Source of the DNA: Geodermatophilus siccatus
GTDB taxonomy: Bacteria > Actinomycetota > Actinomycetes > Mycobacteriales > Geodermatophilaceae
Length of the DNA: 64,000 nucleotides
Direction: 5' to 3'
Assembly: GCF_900103785.1 (NCBI RefSeq)
Contig: NZ_FNHE01000002.1
Span: 62,001 to 126,000 of the forward strand
The notes below the pieces were generated by a model, which searched no databases, was not told the origin of the DNA, and saw only the letters and a list, made by a program, of their open reading frames with translations. The stretch's first letter is position 1; each line of letters begins with the position of its first letter. Position numbers and translations under genes: made by a program. Below, one piece after another: positions 32,299-42,219 of this stretch.

Positions 32299-32830
32299 AG
32301 GCGAGCTCCTCGGACGGTGCCGGGAAGCCGCTCCGCGGCACGGCGGTGGTGGGCCATGAGCCTAGGGAACGTCGACCTCGAGCAGGCCGGACGTCGCTCC
32401 CGTGCGGCGCGGTCAGGAGACCCGCACCAGCGTGCGTCCGCGGCGGGCGCCGCCGTCCAGGATCCGCGCCTCGCGCGCAGCCGGATCGGCGCCACCCGTC
32501 GCCCGGTCCCCGCTGGAGGCCCGCGAGGTCATCGCCTCCCGGTACGACGAGAGCCCGTCCGGCGCCGACGTGCTCGCCGAGCCCGTCGTCGTCCGGGCGA
32601 CAGGCACCACCGTCGTCCCGAAGGCGCGCAGCCGTGGGCCGCGCGGCGGAGGCCGGCCGGCCTCCTGACCCGACGGTCGGGAAGCGCCGGCCGGACCGAT
32701 CCCGGCGGGCAGCGCGACGCCGGGGTTCCGGGTCGCCGACCGGAAGGGGCAGGCTGACGATTCGAGGCACGCACGCCGAGCGGGACGTCCGGCCCGGCCG
32801 GCTCCCACCACCCAGGCACAGGAGGAGTCC
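32299..32830. other. Intergenic region between PucR and the second ALDH gene
   Basis: This 532-base gap has no gene I can support. Both strands are open for short stretches (for example plus 32402-32668, containing [18 protein letters not shown]), and this part could be remnant coding sequence, but I recognise no family. A minus-strand TAGGCT at 32359-32364 may be the -10 of the PucR gene. The ribosome binding site of the ALDH (AGGAGG) is at about 32820. Confidence 0.3.
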
Positions 32831-34360
32831 ATGTCCCAGCAGAGCGTCCTGAGCCCGTCTCCCGGCACGGCGTCCCCGCCGACCCGGCTGATGCTCATCG
32901 GCGGGGACTGGGTGGAGGCCGCCGAGGGGGAGTGGCGGGAGATCACCAGCCCGGCCCGCCGCGGCCAGGTGATCGCCCGCGTGCCCCGCGGCGACGCGAC
33001 CGACGTCGACCGCGCCGTCACCGCCGCCCGGGAGGCGTTCCCCGCCTGGCGCGACCAGCACTTCAAGGAGCGCCAGCGGGTGCTGCTGCGGATCGCCGAC
33101 GCGCTCGAGGGTCGCGCCGAGGAGCTCGCCCGGGTCACCGCCGAGGACACCGGCAACGCGCTGCGCACCCAGGCCCGGCCCGAGGCGGCGCTGCTGGTCG
33201 ACCTGTTCCGGTACTTCGGCGGTGTCGCCGGGGAGGTGAAGGGGACGACGCTGCCGGCCGGGGCGACCCAGCTGCAGTACACCCGGCAGGAGCCGCTCGG
33301 GGTGGTCGGCGCGATCCTGCCGTGGAACTCGCCGTTGATGATCGCCGGCTTCAAGGTCCCGGCCGCCCTGGCCGCGGGGAACACCATCGTGCTCAAGGCC
33401 GCCGAGGACGCTCCGCTGTCGATCCTGCTGATGGCCGAGATCTGCGAGGGGTTCCTGCCGCCCGGCGTGCTCAACGTGGTGACCGGCACCGGCCGGGCGG
33501 CGGGCAACGCCCTGGTCGAGCACCCCGGCGTCGACAAGATCTCCTTCACCGGCTCCACCGAGGTCGGCCGGGGCATCGCCGGCAAGGCGGGGGAGCGGCT
33601 GGCCCACCTGTCCCTGGAGCTGGGCGGGAAGAACCCGTCGATCGTGTTCCCCGGTGCGGTGACCGACGAGCTGATCGAGGGGCTGGTGCTGTCCTCGCGG
33701 ATCAGCCGGCAGGGGCAGAGCTGCACCGCCGGCTCGCGGCTGTTCCTGCACCGCGACGTGCACGACGAGGTCCTGGCCCGGCTGGGCGAGCGGCTGGGGT
33801 CGATGCGGGTCGGGGACCCGCTGGACGAGGCCAGCGACATCGGCGCGGTCATCAACGAGACCCAGTTCGACTCCATCCGGGACTACCTGGAGGACGGGCT
33901 GGCCAACCCGGCGCTGCACGTGGAGACCGGTGGGCTGCCGCCGTCGGAGGGCCCGCTGGCCGAGGGCTTCTTCCACGTGCCCACGTTGTTCTCCGGCGGC
34001 GACAACAGCTTCCGCCTGGCCCGTGAGGAGATCTTCGGGCCCGTGGTCGTCGCCATCGCCTGGACCGACGTCGACGACGTCGTCCGCATGGCCAACGACA
34101 CCGCCTACGGGCTGGGTGCCTACGTCTGGAGCTCCGACATCGACCTGGCGATCACCACCGCGCACCGGCTCGAGGCCGGCTGGGTGCAGGTCAACCAGGG
34201 TGGCGGGCAGGTCGTCGGGCAGTCCTACGGCGGCTACAAGCAGAGCGGCATCGGCCGGGAGGTCTCCCTCGAGGGCATGATCGCCGGCTTCACCCAGACC
34301 AAGCAGATCAACGTGCGCCTCGGCCACGGAGCGACCCCCGCGCCGCGCACGGGACCCTGA
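32831..34360 (+). CDS. Aldehyde dehydrogenase family protein
   Basis: This 509-residue ALDH has the catalytic cysteine in QGQSCTAGSR, the glutamate in LELGGKNPS and the cofactor segments LPWNSPLMI and FTGSTEVGRG. It is distinct from the ALDH at 29 kb: similarity is limited to family motifs. The substrate cannot be read from sequence; family relatives act on aromatic, aliphatic or amino aldehydes. The ATG at 32831 follows CAGGAGGAGTCC. It is divergent from a PucR regulator across a 532-base gap and is followed after 136 bases by a thioesterase gene. Confidence 0.85.
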   Translation: MSQQSVLSPSPGTASPPTRLMLIGGDWVEAAEGEWREITSPARRGQVIARVPRGDATDVDRAVTAAREAFPAWRDQHFKERQRVLLRIADALEGRAEELARVTAEDTGNALRTQARPEAALLVDLFRYFGGVAGEVKGTTLPAGATQLQYTRQEPLGVVGAILPWNSPLMIAGFKVPAALAAGNTIVLKAAEDAPLSILLMAEICEGFLPPGVLNVVTGTGRAAGNALVEHPGVDKISFTGSTEVGRGIAGKAGERLAHLSLELGGKNPSIVFPGAVTDELIEGLVLSSRISRQGQSCTAGSRLFLHRDVHDEVLARLGERLGSMRVGDPLDEASDIGAVINETQFDSIRDYLEDGLANPALHVETGGLPPSEGPLAEGFFHVPTLFSGGDNSFRLAREEIFGPVVVAIAWTDVDDVVRMANDTAYGLGAYVWSSDIDLAITTAHRLEAGWVQVNQGGGQVVGQSYGGYKQSGIGREVSLEGMIAGFTQTKQINVRLGHGATPAPRTGP

Positions 34361-34496
34361 CCGGGCGCGAGGACGGCGTCGGGCGTTCCCGGCTGCTCCG
34401 CCGAGGGGGGCAGGAGTGTGGCGGGGACCGCCCGACGACGCCTGCTCCACGGCGGTGGCGGACCCCTCCGACACCGCGCCCGGGGAGGATCCGGAG

Positions 34497-35024
34497 ATGT
34501 CCACGAACACCGACCCACCGGCGGACCGCGGCAGCAGGGACGACGACCTCCACCGCCTGTCGATGACGATCCTGATGACGCCCGACATGTCCAACTTCGC
34601 GGGCAACGTCCACGGTGGCCTGCTGCTGAAGTACCTCGACCAGGTCGCCTACACCTGCGCGACCCGCTGGGCGCGGACCTACGCCGTCACGCTCTCGGTC
34701 GACCAGGTCGTCTTCCGGGAACCGGTCCACGTCGGTGAGCTGGTGACCTTCCAGGCCAGCGTGAACCGCACCGGGCGCACCTCGATGGAGATCGGGGTGC
34801 GCGTGACCACGCAGGACCTGGTGAGCCAGGTCGTCCGGCACACCAACAGCTGCTACTTCACGATGGTCGCCATCGGGCCGGACCGGCGTCCGGTGGAGGT
34901 CCCGCCGTGGCAGCCCCGGACCGCCGAGGAACGCCGGCGGCACGAGGCCGCCGGCCGCCGCCGGGAGCTGCGCCGGGAGATCGAGCGGGCGACCACGGAG
35001 ATCCGCGCGGCCACCGAGCACTGA
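34497..35024 (+). CDS. Acyl-CoA thioesterase (HotDog, ACOT type)
   Basis: This 175-residue cytosolic protein has the HotDog ACOT-domain motif NFAGNVHGGLLLKYLDQVAYTCA, of which NVHGG with the following Asp (LD) forms the usual active site. It should hydrolyse acyl-CoA thioesters to free acids. The last 40 residues are a charged helical tail (RRRHEAAGRRRELRREIERA). The ATG at 34497 follows GGGGAGGATCCGGAG; a GTG at 34416 would add 27 residues without domain content. It converges with the P-type ATPase pseudogene. The preferred acyl chain is unknown. Confidence 0.85.
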   Translation: MSTNTDPPADRGSRDDDLHRLSMTILMTPDMSNFAGNVHGGLLLKYLDQVAYTCATRWARTYAVTLSVDQVVFREPVHVGELVTFQASVNRTGRTSMEIGVRVTTQDLVSQVVRHTNSCYFTMVAIGPDRRPVEVPPWQPRTAEERRRHEAAGRRRELRREIERATTEIRAATEH

Positions 35025-35059
35025 CGAGGACCACCGGGCGGGGCGGTGGCGCCGGTCGC

Positions 35060-37585
35060 TCAGCCGTGCGTCGCCCCGGGGAGCGGCTGCAGCCCCAGCG
35101 CCCGCTCCAGCAACCGGAACCGGTAGGCCGCCGTCAGCAGGACGAACCAGAGCACCAGCGCCGGCAGGACCGTCCGGAAGATGGGGTCGGCCGCGTGGGT
35201 GAGCCCGAAGTGGTCGGTGAACGGCTCGACGAACAGCCCGCCGGTGAACGCGACGACCAGCACGGCCACGAGCACCGCGGGCCGACGGTCGCCGTCGGGC
35301 CGGGTCCAGGACGCGAAGAGCCGGTTCGGCGGCCGCAGGAACAGGACCAGCAGGAAGGCGGCGTAGGACACGAAGGTCGACAGCGCCGTCTGGGCGCCGA
35401 TCGTGGCCGCGGCCTCGGCGAAGCCGACGTCGCCGGAGGAGACCCCGGACCAGCGCTCGAAGGCGGTGACGACGACGTCGGGGACGTCGGAGCCGCTGAA
35501 CCCCTCGAGCAGCGTCGTGTAGTGGTAGGCGTACACCGCGACGCCGCCGGCAGCGGTGACCACCATGGCCGGGACGACGAACCGCCACAGCGACGTCAGC
35601 AGGTGGGGGTCCGGCGGGGCCGGGCGGGCCCACGTCGTGAGGAACAGCGTCGGCAGGCCGACGGTGAGCAGGGTCAGCCCGACGTTGGCGGGGGAGTAGG
35701 GGAACCCCAGCCCCAGCATGGTCACCGCGAGGATCACCAGGCCCTGCCTGCCGACCCGGGCGAGGAGCACCTGCATCGAGGTGCCGATGCCGGAGATGAT
35801 CCGCCGGCCCTCCTGCTGCGCGGGCAGCAGCGCGGTCAGCGAGTCGTCGGTGAGCACGATGTCGGCGACGTCGCGGGTGACGGCGCTGCCGCTGCGCATC
35901 GCCACGCCGACGTGGGCCCGCTCGAGAGCGCGCGCGTCGTTGACCCCGTCGCCGACCATGGCCACGTAGCGGCCCTGCCGGCGCAGGGAGGCGACCAGCC
36001 GCTCCTTCTGCTCCGGGGCGATCCGGCCGAACACCGTCGTCCGGGCCGCCACGGCGTCGAACTCCCCGTCGGAGAGGGCGTCGAGGTCGGCGCCGGTCAC
36101 GGGGGCCCCGCCGTCCAGCCCGGCCTGCCGGGCGAGCGCCGCCACCGTGCGGGGGTCGTCGCCGGAGACCACCTTCACCGCGGTGCCGCCGGCGGTCAGT
36201 CCGGCGAGGGTCGCGTGCACGTCCGGCCGCAGCTCGTCGGCGAGCGCCACCACGGCGAGGGGCTCCAGCGCCGGCAGCCGCGGCCGCCCGGTGCCGTCGC
36301 GCAGCCGGATCGGCGGCGCGCGCGACGACCAGGACCCGCAGCCCCTGCCCGGTCAGCGCGGTCACCGCGCCGGTGAGGGGTGCGCCGGACAGGGCCGGGG
36401 CCAGCGCGTCCGGCGCGCCCAGCACGACGGCCCCGTCGTCGGTGCGCAGCGCGCTCCACCGCAGCGACGACGAGAACGGGACCTCCTCGCGCACCTCCCA
36501 CGGCGCGCCGGGGAGCGCCGCGGCCAGTGCCGAGGAGGTCAGGTTGGCGGCGGAGGCGCTGCGGGCCAGGGAGCCGACCAGGTGCTCCACGGCCGCGGCC
36601 CCGACCGGGCCGACCGGCCGGACCTCCGCGACCGAGAGGCGGCCGGTGGTCAGCGTCCCGGTCTTGTCGGTGCAGACGACGTCGACGTTGCTCACCGACT
36701 CCACCGCGTTGACCTGCTGCACGAGGGCGCCCCTGCCCGAGCTCTTCGCCGCGCCGACGGTGTAGGCCACCGCCACGAGGAAGAACAGCCCGTAGGGCAC
36801 CAGCCCCGACAGCACCGCCGTGGTCTGCACCACGCGCACGAGCGAGAACCCCTCGAGCGCGGCCTGCAGCAGGATCGTGGCGCTCATCAGCGCCACCAGG
36901 ACCATGACCAGCCGGACGACGAACTCGATGCGGCGCTGCAGCGGGGTGGTGTCCGTGGACGCCCGGCGGGCCTCGGCGGTCAGCCGGCTGGCGTGGCTCG
37001 ACGCGCCGACGTCCCGGGCGAGCTGGTGTCCTCCGCCGCCGACGCAGGAGCTGCCCGACAGCAGGTCCTCGCCGGGCCCCCGCAGCTGCGGCTCGGACTC
37101 GCCGGTGAGCAGCGACTCGTCCACCTCGACCCGGCCGCCGTCGAGGACCGGGCCGTCGACGACGACCTGGTCGCCCGGACGCACGCGCAGCACGTCCCCG
37201 CGGACGACGTCCTCCTGCGCGAGCGAGCTCTCCCGGCCGTCGCGGAGCACGGTGACCGGGCTGCGGCTGAGCAGCCGCAACCGGTCGAGCTTGCGCTTGG
37301 CCCGGATCTCCTGGACGGCGCTGATCGCCGCGTTGACCAGCCCGAGGCCGACGCTGGTGAAGGCGTCGTTGTAGCGGCCCAGCGCCAGCAGCGCCGCGCC
37401 GATCACGAACAGGATGACGTTGAAGAAGGAGAGGACGTTGGTGCGCAGGATCCGGGCGTAGCTGCGGGACGACGCGCTGACGGCGACGTTGCCCTCCCCG
37501 CGCCGCCGCCGGGCTTGGGCCTCCCGCGAGGTGAGCCGGCCACCCCGGCGAGGCCGGCCACCCCGTCGGTCTCCTGCACGTCCAC
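35060..37585 (-). pseudogene. P-type cation ATPase (CtpE-like), broken by frameshifts
   Basis: The parts of a P-type ATPase of about 800 residues lie in three frames. The N-terminal 20 codons (MDVQETDGVAGLAGVAG from GTG 37585) run into another frame at about 37545, where GLTSREAQ would follow if one C were added. The middle frame carries the actuator motif LLTGESEP and the phosphorylation motif CTDKTGTLTTG. It is lost at about 36316-36324, inside a GCGCGCGCG tract, and the C-terminal part continues in a further frame (VALADELRPDV, then the hinge motif MVGDGVNDARAL and six membrane helices). Related mycobacterial CtpE proteins transport calcium. Loss of one GC unit explains the second break exactly. 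Either the gene is decaying, the tract is phase-variable, or the assembly has errors. Confidence 0.75.
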
Positions 37586-37726
37586 CCCGCTCGCTCCCGC
37601 CTGGAGGTCGTCCCGCCGCGCCGGGGGCCGACCGGCCGCTCGGCCGCGCGGCCGCGGCCGTCCCCGGCGGGGCCTCGTGCCGTCCGGAGCCTCCCCCGCA
37701 CCGCGCGGGACCGCTGCCCGGGAGCA

Positions 37727-37888
37727 TCACCCACCGGACGTGGGGACCCCGGCAGGCGCGCCCACCGGCGCCGTCCGGAGCGGGGCGGCGGGCCGCAGCA
37801 CGGCGGCCGGGCCGGAGAGCGCGAGCGGGACGGTCAGCAGGTGCGCCGCGACGGCGTCGGGGGCAGGCTGCACAGGGGTCGCGGTCAT
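37727..37888 (-). CDS. Possible small protein of unknown function
   Basis: A 53-codon frame starts at ATG 37888 (MTATPVQPAPDAVAAHLLTVPLALSGP) and ends in an alanine/proline-rich tail. The upstream CACGGGC is a weak ribosome binding site. Nothing is recognised. The neighbouring bases 37586-37726 and 37889-38107 hold no other gene. Confidence 0.25.
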   Translation of the reverse strand: MTATPVQPAPDAVAAHLLTVPLALSGPAAVLRPAAPLRTAPVGAPAGVPTSGG

Positions 37889-38107
37889 GCCCGTGACTCT
37901 CGGTCCGCGCGGTGTGACCGCCCTGCACGGTGGCTGGCCGTCCGCTGTGGACGTCGGCGAGGGGGGCCGGAGCGGCGCCGGGCGTCGAGCGGCCGGTGGA
38001 GCCCCTCGGCGGGGCGGCGTGGTGGCCAACCGGGGCCCGTGGACGACCGCTGACCACCGGGGCGGGACCGGCCGGCGACCCGCGCCGGAGGGGGAGGAGG
38101 TGGGCAG

Positions 38108-38530
38108 GTGGCGGGAGACTGCTGCGCCCGCGACGCCCCGGCCGGAATCCGGGTGCTGCTCGTCGACGACCACCCGATGGTGCGCAGGGCCCTGGCCGAT
38201 GCGCTGTCCGACGAGGACGACCTCACCGTCGTCGGCGAGTGCGAGGACGGGTCGCAGGCGGTGGAGGCCGCCGTGCGGCTGCGACCCGACGTCGTGTTCA
38301 TGGACGTGTCCATGGCCGGGACCGACGGGTTCGCGGCCACGGCGGCGCTGCGTGCGGCCCGACCCGAGGCCCGGATCATCGTGCTGACCGGGGAGGGCCC
38401 CGAGGCGCGACCCGAGGCCGTGGTCGCCGGTGCGCACGCCCTGGTGCCGAAGGGCACCCGCCTCGGTCCGCTGCTCCGCTGTCTGCGCACGGTCGCCGGC
38501 GGCGGCACGGACTGCCCCTACTGCCTGTGA
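38108..38530 (+). CDS. Orphan receiver-domain response regulator
   Basis: This 140-residue protein is little more than a single CheY-like receiver domain. The acidic pair is in LLVDDHP, the phosphorylation site is the aspartate in VVFMDVSMAG, the conserved threonine is in IIVLTGEG, and the lysine is in ALVPKGTRLG. It resembles the receiver half of NarL-type regulators but has no DNA-binding domain; it ends in GGGTDCPYCL, whose two cysteines are unusual. The GTG at 38108 follows GGAGGAGGTGGGCAG. No kinase gene is nearby. It may act by protein contact, or be a NarL regulator that lost its effector domain. Confidence 0.85.
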   Translation: MAGDCCARDAPAGIRVLLVDDHPMVRRALADALSDEDDLTVVGECEDGSQAVEAAVRLRPDVVFMDVSMAGTDGFAATAALRAARPEARIIVLTGEGPEARPEAVVAGAHALVPKGTRLGPLLRCLRTVAGGGTDCPYCL

Positions 38531-38679
38531 CGACCTCCGGCTGCCGTCCTGCCGGCTGTCGCCGGCGGCCGGTCCGGGGCAGGATGGGCGGCGCCGGTCG
38601 CAGCCACCCGGACCGACGGTGCGGACCGCGTCCGCCCCTCACCTCCCCAGCCGCGCGCAGCGGGCCAGGAGGAGCCGAG

Positions 38680-40269
38680 ATGTCCCGTTCCCCCCGGAGC
38701 ACGTCGGCCGCGGTGCTGGCCGGCCTGCTGCTCACCTGCCTGCCCGCGCCGGCCGCCCTGGCCGCGCCCGGTCGGCCGCCCGTCGTCCACACGCAGTCGG
38801 GCGCGGTGAGCGGCGTGCAGGCCGAGGGCGTGGACGGCTACCTCGGCATCCCGTACGCCGCACCGCCCGTCGGAGAGCTGCGGTGGAGTCCACCGCAGCC
38901 ACCCGCGCGGTGGGACGGCGTCCGCGCGGCCGACGCCTACGGCAACCGCTGTCCGGCGACCGAGAGCGTGAACGGCCCGCGCTCGGAGACCGAGGACTGC
39001 CTCTTCGTCAACGTGCAGCGACCCGCGGGGACCACGCCCGACGACCGCCTGCCGGTCTACGTGTTCATCCACGGCGGCGGCCTGGTGAACGGCAGCTCGG
39101 ACCAGGCCGACATGGCCGCGATCGTCGCGGCGACCGGGATCGTCGGGGTCACGATGAACTACCGGCTGGGCCTCCTCGGCTTCCTGGGGCACCCGGAGCT
39201 CACCGCGCGCCAGGGCGAGTCCGGCAACTACGGGCTGATGGACCAGCAGGCGGCGCTGCGCTGGGTGCAGCAGAACATCGCCGCCTTCGGCGGCGACCCC
39301 GGGCGGGTGACGATCGGCGGGGAGTCGGCCGGCGGGTGGTCGGTCTGCTCCCACCTCGTCGCCCCGGGGTCCCGGGACCTGTTCGCCGCGGCCATGATCC
39401 AGAGCGGCTCCTGCCCGAGCCGCAGCCAGGACGCCGCGGACGCCGAGGGGCAGGTCGTCGCGCAGGCGGTGGGGTGCGCCCCGTTCGCGAGCGCGGTGGC
39501 CTGCCTGCGGGACACGCCGGTGGGCCAGCTGATCGACGCCCCGACCCCGGTCGTCCCGCCGGTCGCCGGCACACCGTTCCTGCCCTCGGACCCGCGCGGA
39601 GCGGTCGCCACCGGGGACTTCGCGGAGGTCCCCGTGGTCGTCGGGGCCACCCGGGACGAGGGCCGCACCTTCATGGCCGGGAGCATCGGGTGGACCCGGG
39701 AGCAGTACGAGACGTGGGTCCGCGAGGCCTTCGCCGAGGACGCCGACGCCGTCCTGGCCCGCTACCCGTGGCCGGCCGACGCCGACGAGTCCACCGGCGC
39801 CCACCTCGCGGGCGCGATCGTCACCGATGCCGGCCTCGGGTTCGGCATCGGCGGCTGCCCCAACCGGGCGCTCACCCGTGACCTCGCGGCGCACGTGCCG
39901 ACGTGGGCCTACGAGTTCGCCGCCCGCACCGGGCCCGGGGTGCGGCCGATCCCGGGCTACGAGTGGGGTGCGGGACACGCCGCCGAACTGGCGTACCTGT
40001 TCCCGAGCTTCCACAACGGCGTGCCCATCGCGCCCACGTTCGACGCCGGGGAGCAGCAGCTGGCGGCGGAGATGAAGCAGTACTGGGGCGCCTTCGTCCG
40101 GCAGGGCGACCCCGGCGTCCCCGGGCAGGCGGCCTGGCCGTCGTACGGCGCCGAGCAGGTCGTGCTCTCCCTGCAGCCCGCCGGCCGGAGCGCCGCCGTC
40201 CCCGACGCCGCGGTCGCCGAGGAGCACCAGTGCGCGTTCTGGGACCCGCTGACCGCCGACGGCGCCTGA
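38680..40269 (+). CDS. Secreted type-B carboxylesterase
   Basis: This 529-residue alpha/beta hydrolase of the carboxylesterase/acetylcholinesterase family is exported: a signal peptide (SAAVLAGLLLTCLPAPAALA) ends near residue 29. The oxyanion loop is FIHGGGLVNG, the nucleophile serine is in GGESAGGWS, the acid is the glutamate in ATRDEGRTF, and the histidine is probably in WGAGHAAELAY. Several cysteines (NRCPATES, EDCLF, GSCPS, VGCAPF, VACL, GGCPN) suggest disulfides. It should cleave esters such as lipids, xenobiotics or aromatic esters outside the cell. The ATG at 38680 follows CAGGAGGAGCCGAG. It stands alone, convergent with the Lrp gene. Confidence 0.88.
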   Translation: MSRSPRSTSAAVLAGLLLTCLPAPAALAAPGRPPVVHTQSGAVSGVQAEGVDGYLGIPYAAPPVGELRWSPPQPPARWDGVRAADAYGNRCPATESVNGPRSETEDCLFVNVQRPAGTTPDDRLPVYVFIHGGGLVNGSSDQADMAAIVAATGIVGVTMNYRLGLLGFLGHPELTARQGESGNYGLMDQQAALRWVQQNIAAFGGDPGRVTIGGESAGGWSVCSHLVAPGSRDLFAAAMIQSGSCPSRSQDAADAEGQVVAQAVGCAPFASAVACLRDTPVGQLIDAPTPVVPPVAGTPFLPSDPRGAVATGDFAEVPVVVGATRDEGRTFMAGSIGWTREQYETWVREAFAEDADAVLARYPWPADADESTGAHLAGAIVTDAGLGFGIGGCPNRALTRDLAAHVPTWAYEFAARTGPGVRPIPGYEWGAGHAAELAYLFPSFHNGVPIAPTFDAGEQQLAAEMKQYWGAFVRQGDPGVPGQAAWPSYGAEQVVLSLQPAGRSAAVPDAAVAEEHQCAFWDPLTADGA

Positions 40270-40311
40270 CCGGCCCGGCCCCTCGCCGCTCCGGCCGGGG
40301 GAGCGACGGCC

Positions 40312-40773
40312 TCAGGGGCGCGCGCGGTCGATCAGCCGGGACAGCACGACCTCGCTGCGCGTCTGGTGGACGTTGGGCTGCTGCCGCAGCCGCTCGATGG
40401 CCTCCTCCAGGTGCGGGATGTCGGCGGCCAGGATGTGCACCAGCGCGTCCGCGGAGCCGGTGACGCTCCACGCGCCGACGACCTCGGGGACCTCCCCGAG
40501 GCTGCGCCGCAGCTCCAGCGGGGACGGCGTCCCCTCCCAGAACACCTCCACGTAGGCCTCGGTCGTCCAGCCGAGCACCTCCGGGTCGACCAGCGCGGTG
40601 AAGCCCCGGATCACCCCGTCGGCCACCAGCCGGTCCACGCGGCGCTTGACCGCGGGCGCGGACAGGCCGACCTCGTCGCCGATGACGGCGTACGTGGCGC
40701 GGGCGTCGCGGGTCAGGCAGCCGATGATCTGCCGGTCGAGCGGGTCCAGCCGGTCCACGGGCCTCTGCAACAC
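40312..40773 (-). CDS. Lrp/AsnC family transcriptional regulator
   Basis: This 153-residue regulator has an N-terminal HTH (DRQIIGCLTRDARATYAVIGDEVGLS, then PAVKRRVDRL; shown in parts) and a C-terminal RAM domain (GAWSVTGSADALVHILAADI). The start is placed at GTG 40773, 7 bases after a TACGGT box, giving a leaderless mRNA; a GTG at 40782 would add 3 residues but overlaps the -10 box. It diverges from the ornithine aminotransferase gene with 165 bases between start codons, so it most likely senses an amino acid and controls that gene, as RocR/Lrp-type systems do in other bacteria. Confidence 0.88.
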   Translation of the reverse strand: MLQRPVDRLDPLDRQIIGCLTRDARATYAVIGDEVGLSAPAVKRRVDRLVADGVIRGFTALVDPEVLGWTTEAYVEVFWEGTPSPLELRRSLGEVPEVVGAWSVTGSADALVHILAADIPHLEEAIERLRQQPNVHQTRSEVVLSRLIDRARP

Positions 40774-40780
40774 ATCGAGC

Positions 40781-40786
40781 ACCGTA
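40781..40786 (-). promoter_or_regulatory. -10 box of a leaderless transcript (Lrp gene)
   Basis: TACGGT on the minus strand lies 7 bases before the GTG at 40773. Confidence 0.45.
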
Positions 40787-40833
40787 GGCCCTGGAACGCA
40801 ACGGATCCATGCTGAGGCCGCAACGCAGGTGCA

Positions 40834-40862
40834 TTGATGCCGGTGTCCGGCCTCTCTAGCCT
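40834..40862 (+). promoter_or_regulatory. Promoter of the ornithine aminotransferase gene
   Basis: TTGATG (40834-40839) and TAGCCT (40857-40862) are 17 bases apart. The -35 box lies inside the small dyad GCATTGATGC, and two GCAACG repeats (40797 and 40820) precede it; these are candidate Lrp contacts. Confidence 0.5.
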
Positions 40863-40938
40863 CTGGTCACGGCCGGCGCCCGGTGACCCCGGGGCCGGCC
40901 GGTGGCGAGTCCGACGCCGACCCGGAGGAGGCCCCCCC

Positions 40939-42177
40939 ATGACCACGCCGCGGCGCACCGACAGGTCGCTGTCCTCCAGCGAGCACGCGACGCTCACCGA
41001 GACGGCGACGGCGCACAACTACGCCCCGCTGCCGGTGGTGGTGGCCGAGGCGCGCGGGGCGTGGGTGACCGACGTCGACGGCCGTCGCTACCTCGACTGC
41101 CTGGCCGGGTACTCCGCCCTGAACTTCGGCCACGGGCACCCGGTCCTGCTCCGGGCGGCCCGCGAGCAGCTCGAGCGGGTCACGCTCACCAGCCGCGCGT
41201 TCTACAACGACCGGCTCGGCCCCTTCGCCCGCGACCTGGCCGCGCTGGCCGGGATGGAGCGCGTGCTCCCGATGAACACCGGGGCGGAGGCGGTGGAGAC
41301 GGGGATCAAGGTCGCCCGGCGCTGGGGCTACCGGGTCAAGGGCGTCCCCGCCGACCGGGCGCAGATCGTCGTCGCGGCGGGCAACTTCCACGGCCGCACC
41401 ACCACGATCGTCAGCTTCTCCACCGACGCCTCGGCGCGCGAGGGCTTCGGCCCCTTCACCCCCGGCTTCACCGTGGTGCCCTACGGCGACGCCGACGCGC
41501 TGCGGGCCGCCCTCACGCCCGAGACGGTCGCGGTGCTGCTCGAGCCGGTGCAGGGGGAGGCCGGCGTGGTCGTGCCGCCGCCCGGCTACCTCGCGGCGGT
41601 CCGGCAGGCGTGCACCGACGCCGGGGTGCTGTTCATCGCCGACGAGGTGCAGTCCGGGCTGGGCCGGACGGGGGCCACCTTCGCCTGCGAGCTCGAGGGC
41701 GTCGTCCCCGACGTCTACCTGCTGGGCAAGGCCCTGGGCGGCGGCATCGTCCCGGTGTCGGCGGTGGTGTCCACCTCCGCGGTCCTCGACGTCCTCACCC
41801 CCGGCAGCCACGGGTCGACGTTCGGCGGCAACCCGCTCGCGGCGGCGATCGGGCACGCCGTGGTGGGGCTGCTGGAGACCGGCGAGTACCAGGAGCGCGC
41901 GGCCAAGCTCGGCGTGCAGCTGCGCGACCGGCTCGACGACCTGGTCGGGCACGGCGTCCAGGCGGTGCGGACGCGCGGGCTGTGGGCCGGGATCGACGTC
42001 GACCCCGCCCTGATGACCGGGCGCGCCGCGTGCGAGCGGCTGGCCGCGCGCGGCGTCCTGGTCAAGGACGCCCACGGGCAGACCATCCGGCTGTCCCCGC
42101 CGCTGGTCGTCGAGCCCGCCGACGTCGACCGGGCCGTGGACGCGCTGGCCGCGGTCCTCGGGGAGGCGGCGCGCTGA
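40939..42177 (+). CDS. rocD: Ornithine aminotransferase
   Basis: This 412-residue class III PLP enzyme converts L-ornithine and 2-oxoglutarate to glutamate-5-semialdehyde and glutamate. Hallmarks of the RocD family are YAPLPVVVAEARGAWVTDVDG near the start (shown to its motif length), MNTGAEAVE, NFHGRTTTIVSFS, ADEVQSGLGRTG and the PLP lysine in LLGKALGGG. Length matches the bacterial family. The ATG at 40939 follows CCGGAGGAGG. It is divergent from the Lrp regulator. No arginase or pyrroline-carboxylate dehydrogenase gene is nearby, so the rest of the arginine route lies elsewhere. Confidence 0.9.
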   Translation: MTTPRRTDRSLSSSEHATLTETATAHNYAPLPVVVAEARGAWVTDVDGRRYLDCLAGYSALNFGHGHPVLLRAAREQLERVTLTSRAFYNDRLGPFARDLAALAGMERVLPMNTGAEAVETGIKVARRWGYRVKGVPADRAQIVVAAGNFHGRTTTIVSFSTDASAREGFGPFTPGFTVVPYGDADALRAALTPETVAVLLEPVQGEAGVVVPPPGYLAAVRQACTDAGVLFIADEVQSGLGRTGATFACELEGVVPDVYLLGKALGGGIVPVSAVVSTSAVLDVLTPGSHGSTFGGNPLAAAIGHAVVGLLETGEYQERAAKLGVQLRDRLDDLVGHGVQAVRTRGLWAGIDVDPALMTGRAACERLAARGVLVKDAHGQTIRLSPPLVVEPADVDRAVDALAAVLGEAAR

Positions 42178-42219
42178 CCCGGGCGCCGCGCACGCCGGAG
42201 GACACACCCGGTCGGTCGA

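Noticed and set aside
34308..35059. Open minus-strand frame downstream of the P-type ATPase
   Set aside because: It lies opposite the thioesterase and ALDH genes and has the Arg/Pro/Gly-rich composition of a shadow frame.
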